This document shows, piece by piece, positions 51,603-61,113 of a DNA stretch of 64,000 nucleotides. The DNA is taken from the NCBI GenBank assembly GCA_023091665.1, contig JALJCQ010000001.1:62001-126000 (forward strand), in the 5' to 3' direction. Under the pieces are notes generated by a model. It saw only the letters and a list, made by a program, of their open reading frames with translations. It was not told where the DNA came from and did not search any database. Within the stretch, counting starts at the first letter, position 1. Each line of letters begins with the position of its first letter. This DNA comes from Pythium myriotylum. Its lineage: Eukaryota > Oomycota > Peronosporomycetes > Pythiales > Pythiaceae. A program made the translations under genes and the position numbers.

Positions 51603-53063
51603 TTAGAGGAGTATCGCTGTGTTGAACTTGTCTAAATCCTGCTCCAGACGGATGTACTCTTGGCGACGCGAGTGTTCGACCTCAGGATCTGGGTGCGGAA
51701 CATCCAACGAGCCGATTTTAGCCATGCGCACGGCGACTTCATGGACTTTTAGCTTGATCTCGTCGTGCAAAACCTTTGCCATGAGCGCAAAAGCAGCTTT
51801 TCGCAGCCGCTTTTCGATCGAAAGAAGATGCTGCAGCAATTCGACTTGCTTCAAGTCAAGAGGTGACGGTGGATCCTCAGGATTTGGCTCTTCCTGCAAA
51901 ACGTCTTTGTGGGCATTCAAGTCCTCGCTTGCGTTCTTATCTGCTAATTCGCTTTTCGATAAATCCATCTTATCGACACGATGCATCTCCTTGGACGCGT
52001 CGATTGCCAAATTCAACGCATCCATCCAATTGTTTGTATCCGATTCCGACTCGCAAGCCACCACCAACTTCTGCTCGCCAACTTCCAGCAGGAACTGCTT
52101 CCCCGACCACTTTGATTCGCACAACGCCTCAGTCGGCAGCAGAGCCCGCACCGAGCAGCGAGGGCCGACGAAACTGATCTCCTCACGGGAAGTATTTGAC
52201 GACACGCGCTTCAAGATCTCGATCTTGGACAATCGAAGGACAACGAATTTCAACTTCCAATCGCCAGTCGCAGTGTTCTGGATATGCAGACGACCTTTCT
52301 TGATCACATTGCTTCGATTGTCCTGAATAAGTTGCACGATCGACTCATGGTCATACAAAAAACCTTCTGCATCGTTGTTTTCGTCCTCGGGCGTCGTCTC
52401 TTGCTGCCGAGAGAGAAACTTCTCCACATCTGCGAGACTGTTTTTGGGCACAAACTGCAACGTCTTGGGCGGCGGAGTCAAGCGTAACACGTCCTTGACC
52501 TGTGCGCACGACATACCCAGCACGCTCGTGCGATTCACTCGGCTCACCATGTCACCCACTGCCACTTGCCCTCCGGTTTTTGCCTGACCCTTGATCGCGC
52601 GCACGACGGCGCCTTGAATTCCGATACCCTCGGCGTCGCCTAGGTTGATCCCCATGGGACCTTCGTCAAACGCTACGACGTACGGGGTCAGCTTGAATTC
52701 CTCCATTGGCCGTGCTGTGGCTCGTTGCATCTCGTCGACTTGGAACTTGACCACGAGTGGTCGAGAGAGCTCTCTGAAGAGCCCGACGGCGTCCGCGAAA
52801 CCCATTCCATCGAGATCTCGTCCGCCGATCTCGACAAGCTGGTCGCCCGGTTTGACTCGCCCTTCTAACTCGACATTCTCGACGCCTTCGACGCGCAGGC
52901 CGCCACGAACCACGCCGTCTCGCGGGGCTCGCAGCTTCACGCCGAGCGCCGCATTGTCCAGCAGCTCGAAAGTCACAGTAGAAAGCAGCACGGAGCCATT
53001 TATTATGGCGGAGGTGTCGTGCTCTTGCTGCGCGCCATCGCACTCGTGACACGTCGGCGGCAT
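51603..53063 (-). CDS. PDZ-PDZ-PH protein, possibly the first part of a pseudokinase gene
   Basis: 486 residues from ATG 53063. PDZ1 lies at about 30-112 (LGVKLRAPRDGVVRGGLRVEGVENV...VKPGDQLVEIGG) and PDZ2 at about 125-205 (GPMGINLGD...AVGDMVSRVNRTSVLGMS). A PH domain lies at about 260-365 (VIKKGRLHIQNTATGDWKLKFVVLRLSKIEIL...ESDTNNWMDALNLAIDAS). The C-terminus is helical and charged. It ends at a single TAA, beyond which the same frame continues into the pseudokinase. A gene with phosphoinositide-binding PH, PDZ and kinase-like parts would be a membrane scaffold. Confidence 0.75.
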   Translation of the reverse strand: MPPTCHECDGAQQEHDTSAIINGSVLLSTVTFELLDNAALGVKLRAPRDGVVRGGLRVEGVENVELEGRVKPGDQLVEIGGRDLDGMGFADAVGLFRELSRPLVVKFQVDEMQRATARPMEEFKLTPYVVAFDEGPMGINLGDAEGIGIQGAVVRAIKGQAKTGGQVAVGDMVSRVNRTSVLGMSCAQVKDVLRLTPPPKTLQFVPKNSLADVEKFLSRQQETTPEDENNDAEGFLYDHESIVQLIQDNRSNVIKKGRLHIQNTATGDWKLKFVVLRLSKIEILKRVSSNTSREEISFVGPRCSVRALLPTEALCESKWSGKQFLLEVGEQKLVVACESESDTNNWMDALNLAIDASKEMHRVDKMDLSKSELADKNASEDLNAHKDVLQEEPNPEDPPSPLDLKQVELLQHLLSIEKRLRKAAFALMAKVLHDEIKLKVHEVAVRMAKIGSLDVPHPDPEVEHSRRQEYIRLEQDLDKFNTAILL

Positions 53064-53129
53064 GGTCTCACTTATTCGACGGTCTCACTTATTCGACGGT
53101 CTCACTTATTCGACGGTCTCACTTATTCG
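53064..53129. repeat. 17-bp tandem repeat, about 3.9 copies
   Basis: GGTCTCACTTATTCGAC at 53064-53080, 53081-53097 and 53098-53114, with a partial copy at 53115-53129, directly abutting the ATG of the PDZ-PH gene (5' leader on the minus strand). Copies are identical, which suggests recent expansion. Confidence 0.92.
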
Positions 53130-54112
53130 CCGATCTTTAACGTGGCGCTGCGTACGGTTCTGATCGCGCTGGCGCGGATCTTTCGCGAGTGAGATGCGCT
53201 AAGTGGGAAAGAAGCAACGAGAGCAGCGGCTGCCGGTGGGTTCGAAGGGCTCACGTCCATCTCATCGGAGAGAGATATGCTGAGTCAGGTGGTGCTCGGT
53301 TAAGTACGATTTGTGCTCGAGCGCACCCCACGCTTCTGCTTCTGGGCTCCGCCATGACGAGCATGCTCCTGCGTGGATGGTCTGCGTCATCTGCGCGATG
53401 CGTAGTCCCTGGTTGGTCCCTTGAGGCGCTGACAAAGCTCGATGCTGCACTAAGCTCTCGAGTCGACCACGTGGACGAGTAGCCGCGTTTCTAAGGCCGG
53501 CGGTGACATCACCATGACGATGTGCTGAAGCTGTCCTTCATGGTTATCTGGAGGCAGGGGGCTGTCGAGCGCTGTCGCGGTGAGGAGGGCGAGCACGTCG
53601 TGTCGGAAACTGGAGATTCACTATGGGCGGCGGTGAGAAGCTGAGACGCCAGCGTTCAATTGAGTAAGACGACGCTCCATTGAGCTTGGCTGTGGGGTCG
53701 TCAAGGTTCAGCGCGAATTCGTGATCCAGGAAGACCGTATCGACGCTACCACCAACTCAAATATACAAGCCTACGTTTTGGAAACTTTCAAAAAGCCATC
53801 GAGACTGTCTTGGATAATCATCCGAGGCAGTGGGTCATCTTTGAAGACACCGCATGGATGCCAGGCGAATGGGCACTTGAAAATGCGATTGCGAGTAAGA
53901 AGACACGCCAACATCGCACTGAAGAAGCTCTTCTGATCGATGCGATAACCTGCAATTTTTGTGTCGTGGGATGCAAGATGGGACCCATTTCGAACCCATC
54001 GCCCCTGAGATGGCTACATTCCCACGTGGTTCAGTCGCTCTCCTCCCCCACCTCCAATCCAGTCTCTCCCGCCGTGAGTCGTCAGTTTGCTCATCCATCA
54101 GTGGATCTCCTC
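53130..54112. other. Gene-poor stretch before the GTPase/coiled-coil cluster
   Basis: About 980 bases without a convincing gene. The frame of the CC1 gene is open upstream from about 53678 and contains a protein-like segment near 53770-53900 (for example FQKAIETVLDNHPRQWVIF and MPGEWALENAIASKK), which may be an eroded gene fragment rather than part of CC1. Nothing else is recognised. Confidence 0.4.
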
Positions 54113-54976
54113 ATGGGCAACAAGCTCTTCAAGGGCTCCTACGACGAGCGCATCGTGGTTGTGCGCTCGCACACGGCCGAGTGCGAGCGAGACTGTCGCG
54201 CCATCGGCCTGAGCGAGGTCGACTCGTTCGACGCGGCCGGCTTCACCGAGCGCCGCGACGCGTATCTCGCACCGGGTATCACGTGCTGGTGGGAGAAACC
54301 CGACGAGGACGCCATTCGGCGGCGTGAGCAGCGCGAGGCCGACGAGCGACGCCGCCAGCAGGAGCAAGAGGCTCAAGCTCAGCGCGCGCAGCAACAGGCC
54401 GAGGAACGGCGCCGCCAGGAGGAACGACAGGCTGAGGAGCGGCGTCGCCAACAGCAGCAAGAGGCCGAGGCTCATCGCCAGGCTGAGGAGCGCCGGCATC
54501 AGCAGCAGCGAGAGGCCGAGGCGGCCCAGGCCCATCACGAGGCCCAAGAGCGAGATGCAGCGGAGGCTCGACGCGTTGAGGGAACCCAGGCTCGCGCGGA
54601 AGCGGCGGTGAGCAAAGCACGACAGCACGTTAGTGAGGCAATCGAGAACGCGAGGGTGGCAGTTGAGGCGCACGCAACGAGAGAATTGGAGACTGCGCGG
54701 CGTGTTGAAGAGGCGAGGAAGAAGAGGGTTGAGGAGCTGGAGACTGCAGAGCGCGAGCGTCAGGAGAGACTGCGAGCCTCACGTACGCAGGGCCTGGCGA
54801 ACGCTGAGTCGGTGCATGACGACCATCTCGACGCCGCGTTCCACGCTTTAGACTTGTATGCTGATGAGATGGGGGCTCGACTGGATGACGAACGATGGGA
54901 AGATATGGTGGAGCGAGACGCGGAGATGCAGGAGGAAGGCCAGCGTCGGCGTGTGCAACAGCAAGTGCAGTGGTGA
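54113..54976 (+). CDS. CC1: head plus coiled-coil protein, GTPase-cluster partner
   Basis: 287 residues from ATG 54113. Head domain about 1-65 (FKGSYDERIVVVRS...IGLSEV...FTERRDAYLAPGITCWWEKPD), then about 190 residues of continuous coiled coil rich in Arg, Glu, Gln and Ala, and a conserved C-terminus ending QQQVQW. The start MGNKLFKGS has Gly2 and could be N-myristoylated, though Ser/Thr is not at position 6. Related to CC2, CC3 and CC4. Convergent with CC2 across 164 bases. Function unknown. The recurring divergent pairing of such genes with dynamin-like GTPases suggests an adaptor or membrane tether for the GTPase. Confidence 0.75.
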   Translation: MGNKLFKGSYDERIVVVRSHTAECERDCRAIGLSEVDSFDAAGFTERRDAYLAPGITCWWEKPDEDAIRRREQREADERRRQQEQEAQAQRAQQQAEERRRQEERQAEERRRQQQQEAEAHRQAEERRHQQQREAEAAQAHHEAQERDAAEARRVEGTQARAEAAVSKARQHVSEAIENARVAVEAHATRELETARRVEEARKKRVEELETAERERQERLRASRTQGLANAESVHDDHLDAAFHALDLYADEMGARLDDERWEDMVERDAEMQEEGQRRRVQQQVQW

Positions 54977-55025
54977 GATAAAATATGAAAAGTAATGAGA
55001 TGGAAAACACGGCTGCAAGTTTACA

Positions 55026-55046
55026 CCTTACAAACGACTTGTAAGG
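55026..55046. other. Short hairpin between convergent CC1 and CC2 genes
   Basis: CCTTACAA (55026-55033) and TTGTAAGG (55039-55046) with a 5-nt loop; the same hairpin is conserved at about 61723-61743 between CC3 and CC4. It may help 3' end formation of the convergent transcripts. Confidence 0.4.
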
Positions 55047-55140
55047 CTACACTAGGGTAGTCTGGTTGTTCACCAGTCTAGAAGATAAGCCACAGTCTAG
55101 TTGCGCAGGAAGCAAAACACTAACAGGAGTTCTCTGCTTC

Positions 55141-56076
55141 TCACCACTGCACTTGCTGCTGCACAAGTTCGCGCTGGGCCATCGCCAATGTGGGCGCCTC
55201 GCTCTCCTCCACTCGTTCCCAGTGTTCCTCTTCCGCTCGAGCGCCCGCCACTGCACCGTACGCGTCCAGCAGAGTCAACGCGGCCTCAAGCTCCTCGTCG
55301 ACACTCAACGACGTTGGCGTTTGGTCTTGTGCGCGTGTTTCTTCTTGAAGTCTGCCTCGGCGCTCGCGCTCGATATGCCTTAGGGCTTCCGATCGACGAC
55401 GTCTCGCCTTTTCGATGCGGCGCGCTGACTCCGCCTCGGAGACCGCGAGACGCTCAAATGCTCCACGAGCATCTGCGACTGCCGTCTCGATAGTTTGATT
55501 ACCGTTGGTAACTTCGGTTGCTACTCGCAAACAAGTTTCCTTAACGCGTCGAGCAGCAGACTCGTGTTCCAACTCACGACGCTCTGCAGCCGCTTGCAGC
55601 TCACGGCCCACCGCCTCTTCGATCTCTTGTTGCCGACGTCGCTCTTCTCTCTCTCGGTCCTGTGTTTCCCGCGCCTGGTCCGCTTGCTCACGCCGACTCG
55701 TCTCGGCGTCGCGCTGCTGGCGGAGTTTCTCGGTTGTATGCTGTTGCTCTTTGAGAACTTCGTCCAGTTTGATCTGGAACTGGTGGCGGATCTCGGCCTC
55801 TCGCTCGGCGGCTTCGCGCTTCTCTCGAATCCGGATGGCTTCCCAGTCGGGCTTTTCATGCCAGAACGTGATTCCAGGCGCCAGGAACCCGGTGCGGCAC
55901 GTGAAGGTGCTGAAGTCGATGGAGTCCGCCGGCACTTGTTGAAGGCCGATTGCCTCACAGTCGCGGTGGTGTTGAAAGAGGGATGCACGGGCGACCACGA
56001 TTTTCTCGTTGTACGAGCCCGAGTAGACGTTGCTCTGGAAAGAGACATAGCCCGAGACGGTGTTGTACCGGAACAT
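55141..56076 (-). CDS. CC2: head plus coiled-coil protein, divergent from GTP1
   Basis: 311 residues from ATG 56076. Head about 1-80 (YSGSYNEKIVVARAS...CEAIGLQQV...CRTGFLAPGITFWHEKPD), then a coiled coil of about 200 residues and a C-terminus ending QQQVQW. From about residue 73 to the end the DNA is nearly identical to CC4 (61843-62556; four substitutions noticed in 714 bases, no indels), while the heads share only scattered residues. The start MFRYNT is not a myristoylation site, unlike CC1 and CC4. Head-to-head with GTP1 across 447 bases. Confidence 0.78.
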   Translation of the reverse strand: MFRYNTVSGYVSFQSNVYSGSYNEKIVVARASLFQHHRDCEAIGLQQVPADSIDFSTFTCRTGFLAPGITFWHEKPDWEAIRIREKREAAEREAEIRHQFQIKLDEVLKEQQHTTEKLRQQRDAETSRREQADQARETQDREREERRRQQEIEEAVGRELQAAAERRELEHESAARRVKETCLRVATEVTNGNQTIETAVADARGAFERLAVSEAESARRIEKARRRRSEALRHIERERRGRLQEETRAQDQTPTSLSVDEELEAALTLLDAYGAVAGARAEEEHWERVEESEAPTLAMAQRELVQQQVQW

Positions 56077-56523
56077 TGGTCTCTGGAACGCGAATGTCGA
56101 ATTGGCGCGAGAGTTCTTGGACCACTGCAGCGAATTGACTACAGGTCAGTCTCGTCTGACACAACGTCGAGCACGAGAAGAAGACTTTGGAAACTCTTCC
56201 ACAGAAAACTCTTCGTCAATGCTGCTCACTCAGTACCCAACTCAGAACTAGACCTCGATTGTAGAGACTTCGTTTGTCACGAGCCCCACTCCCGCAACGA
56301 CGAACCCAAATCAGAAATCTCGCCAATTGGCGTTTCAGGGGTAACGATCTTTTTCTCTCTCGCTCAACCAATAGCCACACTCCACGAAGACAAATCGTTC
56401 TGTGAACTCTCCACTCGACTGGAGCGAAAGAGTCAACGACTGATCTCATGTCCGGGCCCACCAACTTGCAGTGCTCCACGGATCCTCGTCGCATTGGCCC
56501 TCCACGTCATTATCGTTTTAAGC
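56077..56523. promoter_or_regulatory. Divergent region between CC2 and GTP1
   Basis: 447 bases between opposite start codons; expected to hold a shared bidirectional promoter. AT-richer than the coding parts. No other gene or clear repeat seen. Confidence 0.45.
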
Positions 56524-59055
56524 ATGGCGTCGCCTCAAGTGCTTCGCGACGAGCTGCTCTTCGCGATCGCCGACGCTCTTGGCCAGTGCCACGCGATCCG
56601 TTCGTCAATCGACGACGACGCAACGTCTCCCGTCGACTCGCTGAAAGATTCCACACAGACTATCGTGGAATCACTGACAGGACTTCACGGACGCGTGGAG
56701 GGCTACTCGCTCTCTGTGCTGGTCGCTGGCTTGCTCAAGAGTGGCAAGAGCTCGCTCATCAATTCGCTTCTTAGCGCTCTGTGCAGCCCCATCGACGACG
56801 ATGCCGCCACGTCTGTGCTACTCACGGCAGTTGAAGACACCGAACGACGCGACTTCTCGCTCTCAACCATGAGCGGACGAGAGCTCGAGCGAGGTGGTCC
56901 TCGCGCGATCAAGACGCGAGTGCAACAAATCAATGGCCAGCTGCGAAGTGATGACCTGGCGGAGAGTGAGGAGACCGAGCTGCTGCTGCGGATGCCACCG
57001 CGAGCGTACTCGCGCGACGGACTCTCGCTTCACATCGTCGACTCGCCCGGCGTGAACGAGGACCAGTCGCCCAACATCCGCCAGCGTTGGCTGCAGGCCG
57101 TCGCGAGTGCCGACGTGTTCGTCATGGTCGTGCCGTACTCACCCAGCGGATCAAGAGACGAAGGCGACCTGTGGCGCCAGCTTGCGGACGAGCTGCCTCG
57201 ACATGCCATTGAGAACCTCGTGCTCTTCATCAACAAGTACGATCTGGCAATTGTGAACCCACGGGATAAGGAAGCCCACCGCCTACGGACCAAGCAGGCG
57301 CGCGCCACATATGTGCGCAAAGCCACGAACGGCCGCATCAACATCGATATCTCGCACGTCTTTCTCGGTTGCGCACGCGACGCGATGATCGCTCGCACGA
57401 TCTTGGAGCTGTCCACCGACAGAGAGAGTGAGCTGAACACCGAGGCCTTCGTGGAAGAGCACGAGGCGCTTATTGGGCTCGTTCGCCATGTCTTTCTCAA
57501 GCGCCGAAACCGAGTCGATCTCTCAAGCGCACATGCGCTACACAGCGTAGAAGACTGGACGGAAGTGCTGGAAGGGAGCGGCTTCAACCAACTGGACGCA
57601 TTCCTGCGCACGAGGGCTCGCGTCTGCGCCGTCGCTCACGTCCGCAAGCTGCTGACAGAGGTACAGTCGTACTGCAACCGCGTCCAGCAGTTGACTCGGT
57701 TGGGTATTGAGTCAGTGACGGGAGCCGAACGCTCAGAGGCATCCAGACTCGCCGATAATGCTAGCGCGAACCGGCTGGTTGGCAAGTACTTTTCGGAAGA
57801 GACTCAAGAGGAAGACGACGCCTGCTGCGTGCAGATACGTCAGTCGCTGAAGCGACTAGCAGCTGACATTTGCTTGGAGCTGGCAGAAATTCGCAACGAC
57901 TCGGTCTTCGCCGAGATCCCAGAACGACTGGATCCAGCACAGAGCGATGAACTTGTACGAATTGTCGAAACTTTTCGAGACAAAGTACATGTGGTCGTCA
58001 GCAACAAGCTGCAGCTCTTCGGTGAGCGAGTGGGTCAGCTTACGCAGCGTCGCCGGGAGCTGCGTAGGTCTTTCCGCGAGCCTGTTGAGCAGATCATCGA
58101 AGCACATGGCATCGCAATGCCGAACGATTTCTTTTCGTTGAATGAAGACAGTGGTTCTGGTGATGACTCAGCCGAACAGTTCTTAGCCCTCTTGCTCTCG
58201 CGGATCGAGGATTTCGGCCGATTGGATGTTGAGCAGCTTCTGCTAATCGCACGACGAGTGACAAAACCGGCACTTGCCGCAGGAGACCGTTTTGCAGCCG
58301 AAGGCGATTTCGCCCAGAATCCTCAACACGACGCACGATTGTCAGGGCACTGGAACTGGCACGAGCAGACGTGTATGCTCGGAAACCGCGAGGACGAGTT
58401 CGTGGCGACAGTCAACATCGATCCAACTTTCGTGGGCCAGCATTTCGTGCTCAAACTCGAGCACCTCACGACCAACGAAGGCGACCGCCCACGCGCAGCC
58501 GTAGCTGTGACAATCAACGGAACGACAGTGCGGACGGCGTTCGTTCCGCTAGCTTCTGGCCAAATGAGTAACACCAACGTTGGTTCATTCAGCTACGTCA
58601 CCGACCGCTGGTTCCTCGCGCCGGAGTGGATCCAAGCCGGCGACAATGTGCTCAAGATTGCCTACGTCGATGGCAGTTCGCATTATTGGCTGAAACGCTG
58701 GTCTCTCAGCGCTTCAGTGCCACCGTCCGAAGAGGAACTCCTGAGCCGAGACGACGTGCTCACCCTGCTCACCGCGTCGGCTATCGCAATCCTCGGGGCT
58801 TCCGACGATCACGATTTACAGCTTGAGCAGATCGTCACCACAACGTCACCGGCGGGCGTACGAGAAAACGCGAGCGAGAGGTGTGCGCAGTTGCTCGACG
58901 AGCTCGCGCGATCGAGTCGAGACCGACTCGAGAGCTTGGTGCAGCATCGAGCAATGCTGTCGCAGATTGCCGAGCAGAGCGAATGCCTGAAAGACTCGAC
59001 CAGGAACGCGGTGATACGCCTCGCGCGGCTCACGCAGACTGTGCAGAGAGCGTGA
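56524..59055 (+). CDS. GTP1: dynamin-like GTPase with C-terminal beta-rich domain
   Basis: 843 residues, intact. GTPase motifs: P-loop GLLKSGKSS (from residue 69), switch region Thr/Ser in AATSVLLTA (about 96-104), DSPG (from 173) and NKYD (from 237). This is the dynamin-superfamily pattern rather than Ras type. A long helical part follows (about 300-560, with QRRRELRRSFREPVEQIIEAHGI). Next is a beta-strand-rich module at about 585-730 (FAAEGDFAQNPQHDARLSG, TVNIDPTFVGQHFVLKLEHL, VTINGTTVRTAF, VLKIAYVDGSSHYWLKRWSLSAS) that looks like a jelly-roll or carbohydrate-binding fold, then a C-terminal helical tail. I do not recognise this architecture as a named family. No TM is seen. Divergent from CC2. 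Confidence 0.8.
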   Translation: MASPQVLRDELLFAIADALGQCHAIRSSIDDDATSPVDSLKDSTQTIVESLTGLHGRVEGYSLSVLVAGLLKSGKSSLINSLLSALCSPIDDDAATSVLLTAVEDTERRDFSLSTMSGRELERGGPRAIKTRVQQINGQLRSDDLAESEETELLLRMPPRAYSRDGLSLHIVDSPGVNEDQSPNIRQRWLQAVASADVFVMVVPYSPSGSRDEGDLWRQLADELPRHAIENLVLFINKYDLAIVNPRDKEAHRLRTKQARATYVRKATNGRINIDISHVFLGCARDAMIARTILELSTDRESELNTEAFVEEHEALIGLVRHVFLKRRNRVDLSSAHALHSVEDWTEVLEGSGFNQLDAFLRTRARVCAVAHVRKLLTEVQSYCNRVQQLTRLGIESVTGAERSEASRLADNASANRLVGKYFSEETQEEDDACCVQIRQSLKRLAADICLELAEIRNDSVFAEIPERLDPAQSDELVRIVETFRDKVHVVVSNKLQLFGERVGQLTQRRRELRRSFREPVEQIIEAHGIAMPNDFFSLNEDSGSGDDSAEQFLALLLSRIEDFGRLDVEQLLLIARRVTKPALAAGDRFAAEGDFAQNPQHDARLSGHWNWHEQTCMLGNREDEFVATVNIDPTFVGQHFVLKLEHLTTNEGDRPRAAVAVTINGTTVRTAFVPLASGQMSNTNVGSFSYVTDRWFLAPEWIQAGDNVLKIAYVDGSSHYWLKRWSLSASVPPSEEELLSRDDVLTLLTASAIAILGASDDHDLQLEQIVTTTSPAGVRENASERCAQLLDELARSSRDRLESLVQHRAMLSQIAEQSECLKDSTRNAVIRLARLTQTVQRA

Positions 59056-59517
59056 ATGTCGTGACTGTTTTTTTCCCGTATCGTGTAGGATAGAAGGTTC
59101 ATCACGATTTGTAGGGAGATTGATCTCGAAAAAGTAATGGCGAAGATGTCTCCCATATCTTTGTCCATCCTAGATTTACAATCTGCAGATCTACGAGCAA
59201 TTTGGAGGTGTCGAAGGCCCCCGCACGCGGTTCAGTTGAGATCACCGATAGAATGCTCGCACGAGGCAGGATCCCTCGCCGTGGGTTTGCATTCCGCGTC
59301 CCGCAACTCGCAAGAGGCAAGTAGTCACCGATGTGACTACTCTGCTGGACTCATGACTTCGTGTTTCGACAAGAGGTCAGAGTAGCATAGATCTTCTTGC
59401 GAGTCAACGGTGGAGACTGAAGCCTGAGAGCTGCTGTCAAAGTCTGCACGTGATGCTGGGTGAAATCGCCTCGTTAAGATCTTCAATTTTACGTCAGAAA
59501 TCTCCACGTCCTCTCAC
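59056..59517. other. Convergent intergenic region between GTP1 and GTP2
   Basis: 462 bases between two facing 3' ends. No gene, repeat or element recognised. Confidence 0.4.
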
Positions 59518-61113
59518 TCAATCCTGGAGCTCTTGCTGGATCTTGCGAGCTAGTTGTACAAGCCCTTCGACTGCGTGCTCGGTCGACTCTTTGAGCTTCC
59601 TAACCTGCTCGACCAGCTGCGCCAGAGCCTCGCGGGTCTCCGTGTGTCCTCCAAGATCTTCGTGGCTTGTTCTCGCCAGCTCCCGGAGCAACTGCGTGTA
59701 GTGCTCACTGGCCACGCGCTGCACCGCTAGCGGTGAGGTCACCGTGATGATCTGCTCGAGCTCCTTGCGGTGATCATCGTCGGGTACGACGGTCGTTAGC
59801 ACCGTCGCCATCACAGTCGTAAGCACGTCCTCTCGTCGCAGGAATCGGTGCTCGGTCGCCGGCAGCGAGGCGCTGACCGACCAGCGCTTGAGCCAGTAGC
59901 GCGACGTGCCGTCGACGTAGGCGATCTGGAGCACGTTCGTGCCGGCTCGAACCCACTCGGGTGCGACGAGCCAGCGATCGACGACGAAGCTGAAGAGCCC
60001 GACTTTGTTGTCGTTAACCTCGTGGACCGCGCGAGGATCGAATGCCGTGCGCACCGCTGTGCCATTGATGGTCGCGGTCACAGCCGAGCGTGAGCTCTCG
60101 CCAACGTTGCTCGTGAGATGCTCGAGCTCAAGCACGAAAGGCTGGCCTACAAAGGCCGAGTCGACCTCGATCGTCGCGATGAACTCGTTATGGTAACCTA
60201 GAAGACACGTCTCGTTGTACCAGATCCAGTTACCGGACAGCCGAGGATCGCGGCGAGGATCCTGTGCAAAGTCTCCAGCTGCGGTGAAGCTCGCCCCAGC
60301 GACTAGCGTCGACTGGATGGCGAGTCTCACGTTGCGCATGAGTTGGCCCGTGTCAAAGTGGACAAATCCGTGAAGCCATGACAGCGACCGATCGATCGAT
60401 CCGGCGACCAGTTCACTGCTGTCGTCTCTGCTATCATCTTCTTCGACATGAACAAGGAAATTACTGGGCGTATTGATCCCATGTGCGCGAAGAATCTCCT
60501 CAATTCTCTCTCGGAAGGATCGGCGTAGCTCTTGGCGTCGCGTGGTAAGTAGCTGGATGCTCTCACGGAAATGTTTGCGCTCATCATTCACTACCGACTG
60601 TACCTGTGCTCGGATCGTCTCTAAAAGCCCTTCGAGCAAGTCGTTCTGTTCCGGGTCGATGTGTTCGGGAAACTCATTGAGGCTGCCACTCTCGCGAATG
60701 CGGTCGAGCGCCAGTCGGATACGAGACGTCAGCGTGTTCAGAGACTCGCGCAGCTGGGTGCAGTAAGCCTCATCCTCGACACGAGCTTCTTCCGTCAAGA
60801 ACGTCTGGATCAATCGCTCGGCGTTCGCGATGTCGGCAAGCGTAACCTCTCCCGAGCGGCCATCAGCGAATGACGCAGTCACTGGCTGGACGCGGTTGCA
60901 GGACAACTGCACGATGGACAAGAGCTTGCGAATATGGGCGACAGCACAAACGCGAGCCCGCGCGCGTAAGAACGCATCCAACTTGTCGAAGCCACTTGCT
61001 TCGAGCACTTCGTCCCAGTCTTCCACACTATGCAGCGCACGAGCACTGCTTAGCTGGGCGCTGCTGCTGCCATGGAGGAACACGCTTTGTACCAATCCAA
61101 TGAGCTTGTTATG
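59518..61113 (-). pseudogene. GTP2: truncated copy of the dynamin-like GTPase, G domain missing
   Basis: The frame matches GTP1 from LIGLV...FL (GTP1 about residue 320) to the end, including HSVEDW, RTRARVCAVAHIRKLL-like, RRQELRRSFRERIEEIL and the whole beta-rich module (LVAGASFTAAGDFAQDPRRDPRLSGNW...VLQIAYVDGTSRYWLKRWSVSAS). The P-loop, DxPG and NKxD parts are absent because the gene ends at the fold-back palindrome at 61081-61197. The frame stays open and begins at an ATG (61170) supplied by the palindrome. Similarity to GTP1 is moderate, so the two copies are older than the CC2/CC4 identity. A stable GTPase-free product cannot be ruled out. Confidence 0.75.

Noticed and set aside
51590..51650. 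Short intron removing the TAA between the PDZ-PH and pseudokinase frames
   Set aside because: The only GT..AG pair keeping phase would be about 47 nt with a poor donor, shorter than any other intron here. Kept only as a remote possibility.
53064..53129. Possible CRISPR array
   Set aside because: Repeats are contiguous without spacers, few, and the genome is eukaryotic; it is a plain tandem repeat.
53189..53482. 97-residue plus-strand frame
   Set aside because: No domain, composition close to random, and no support from context.
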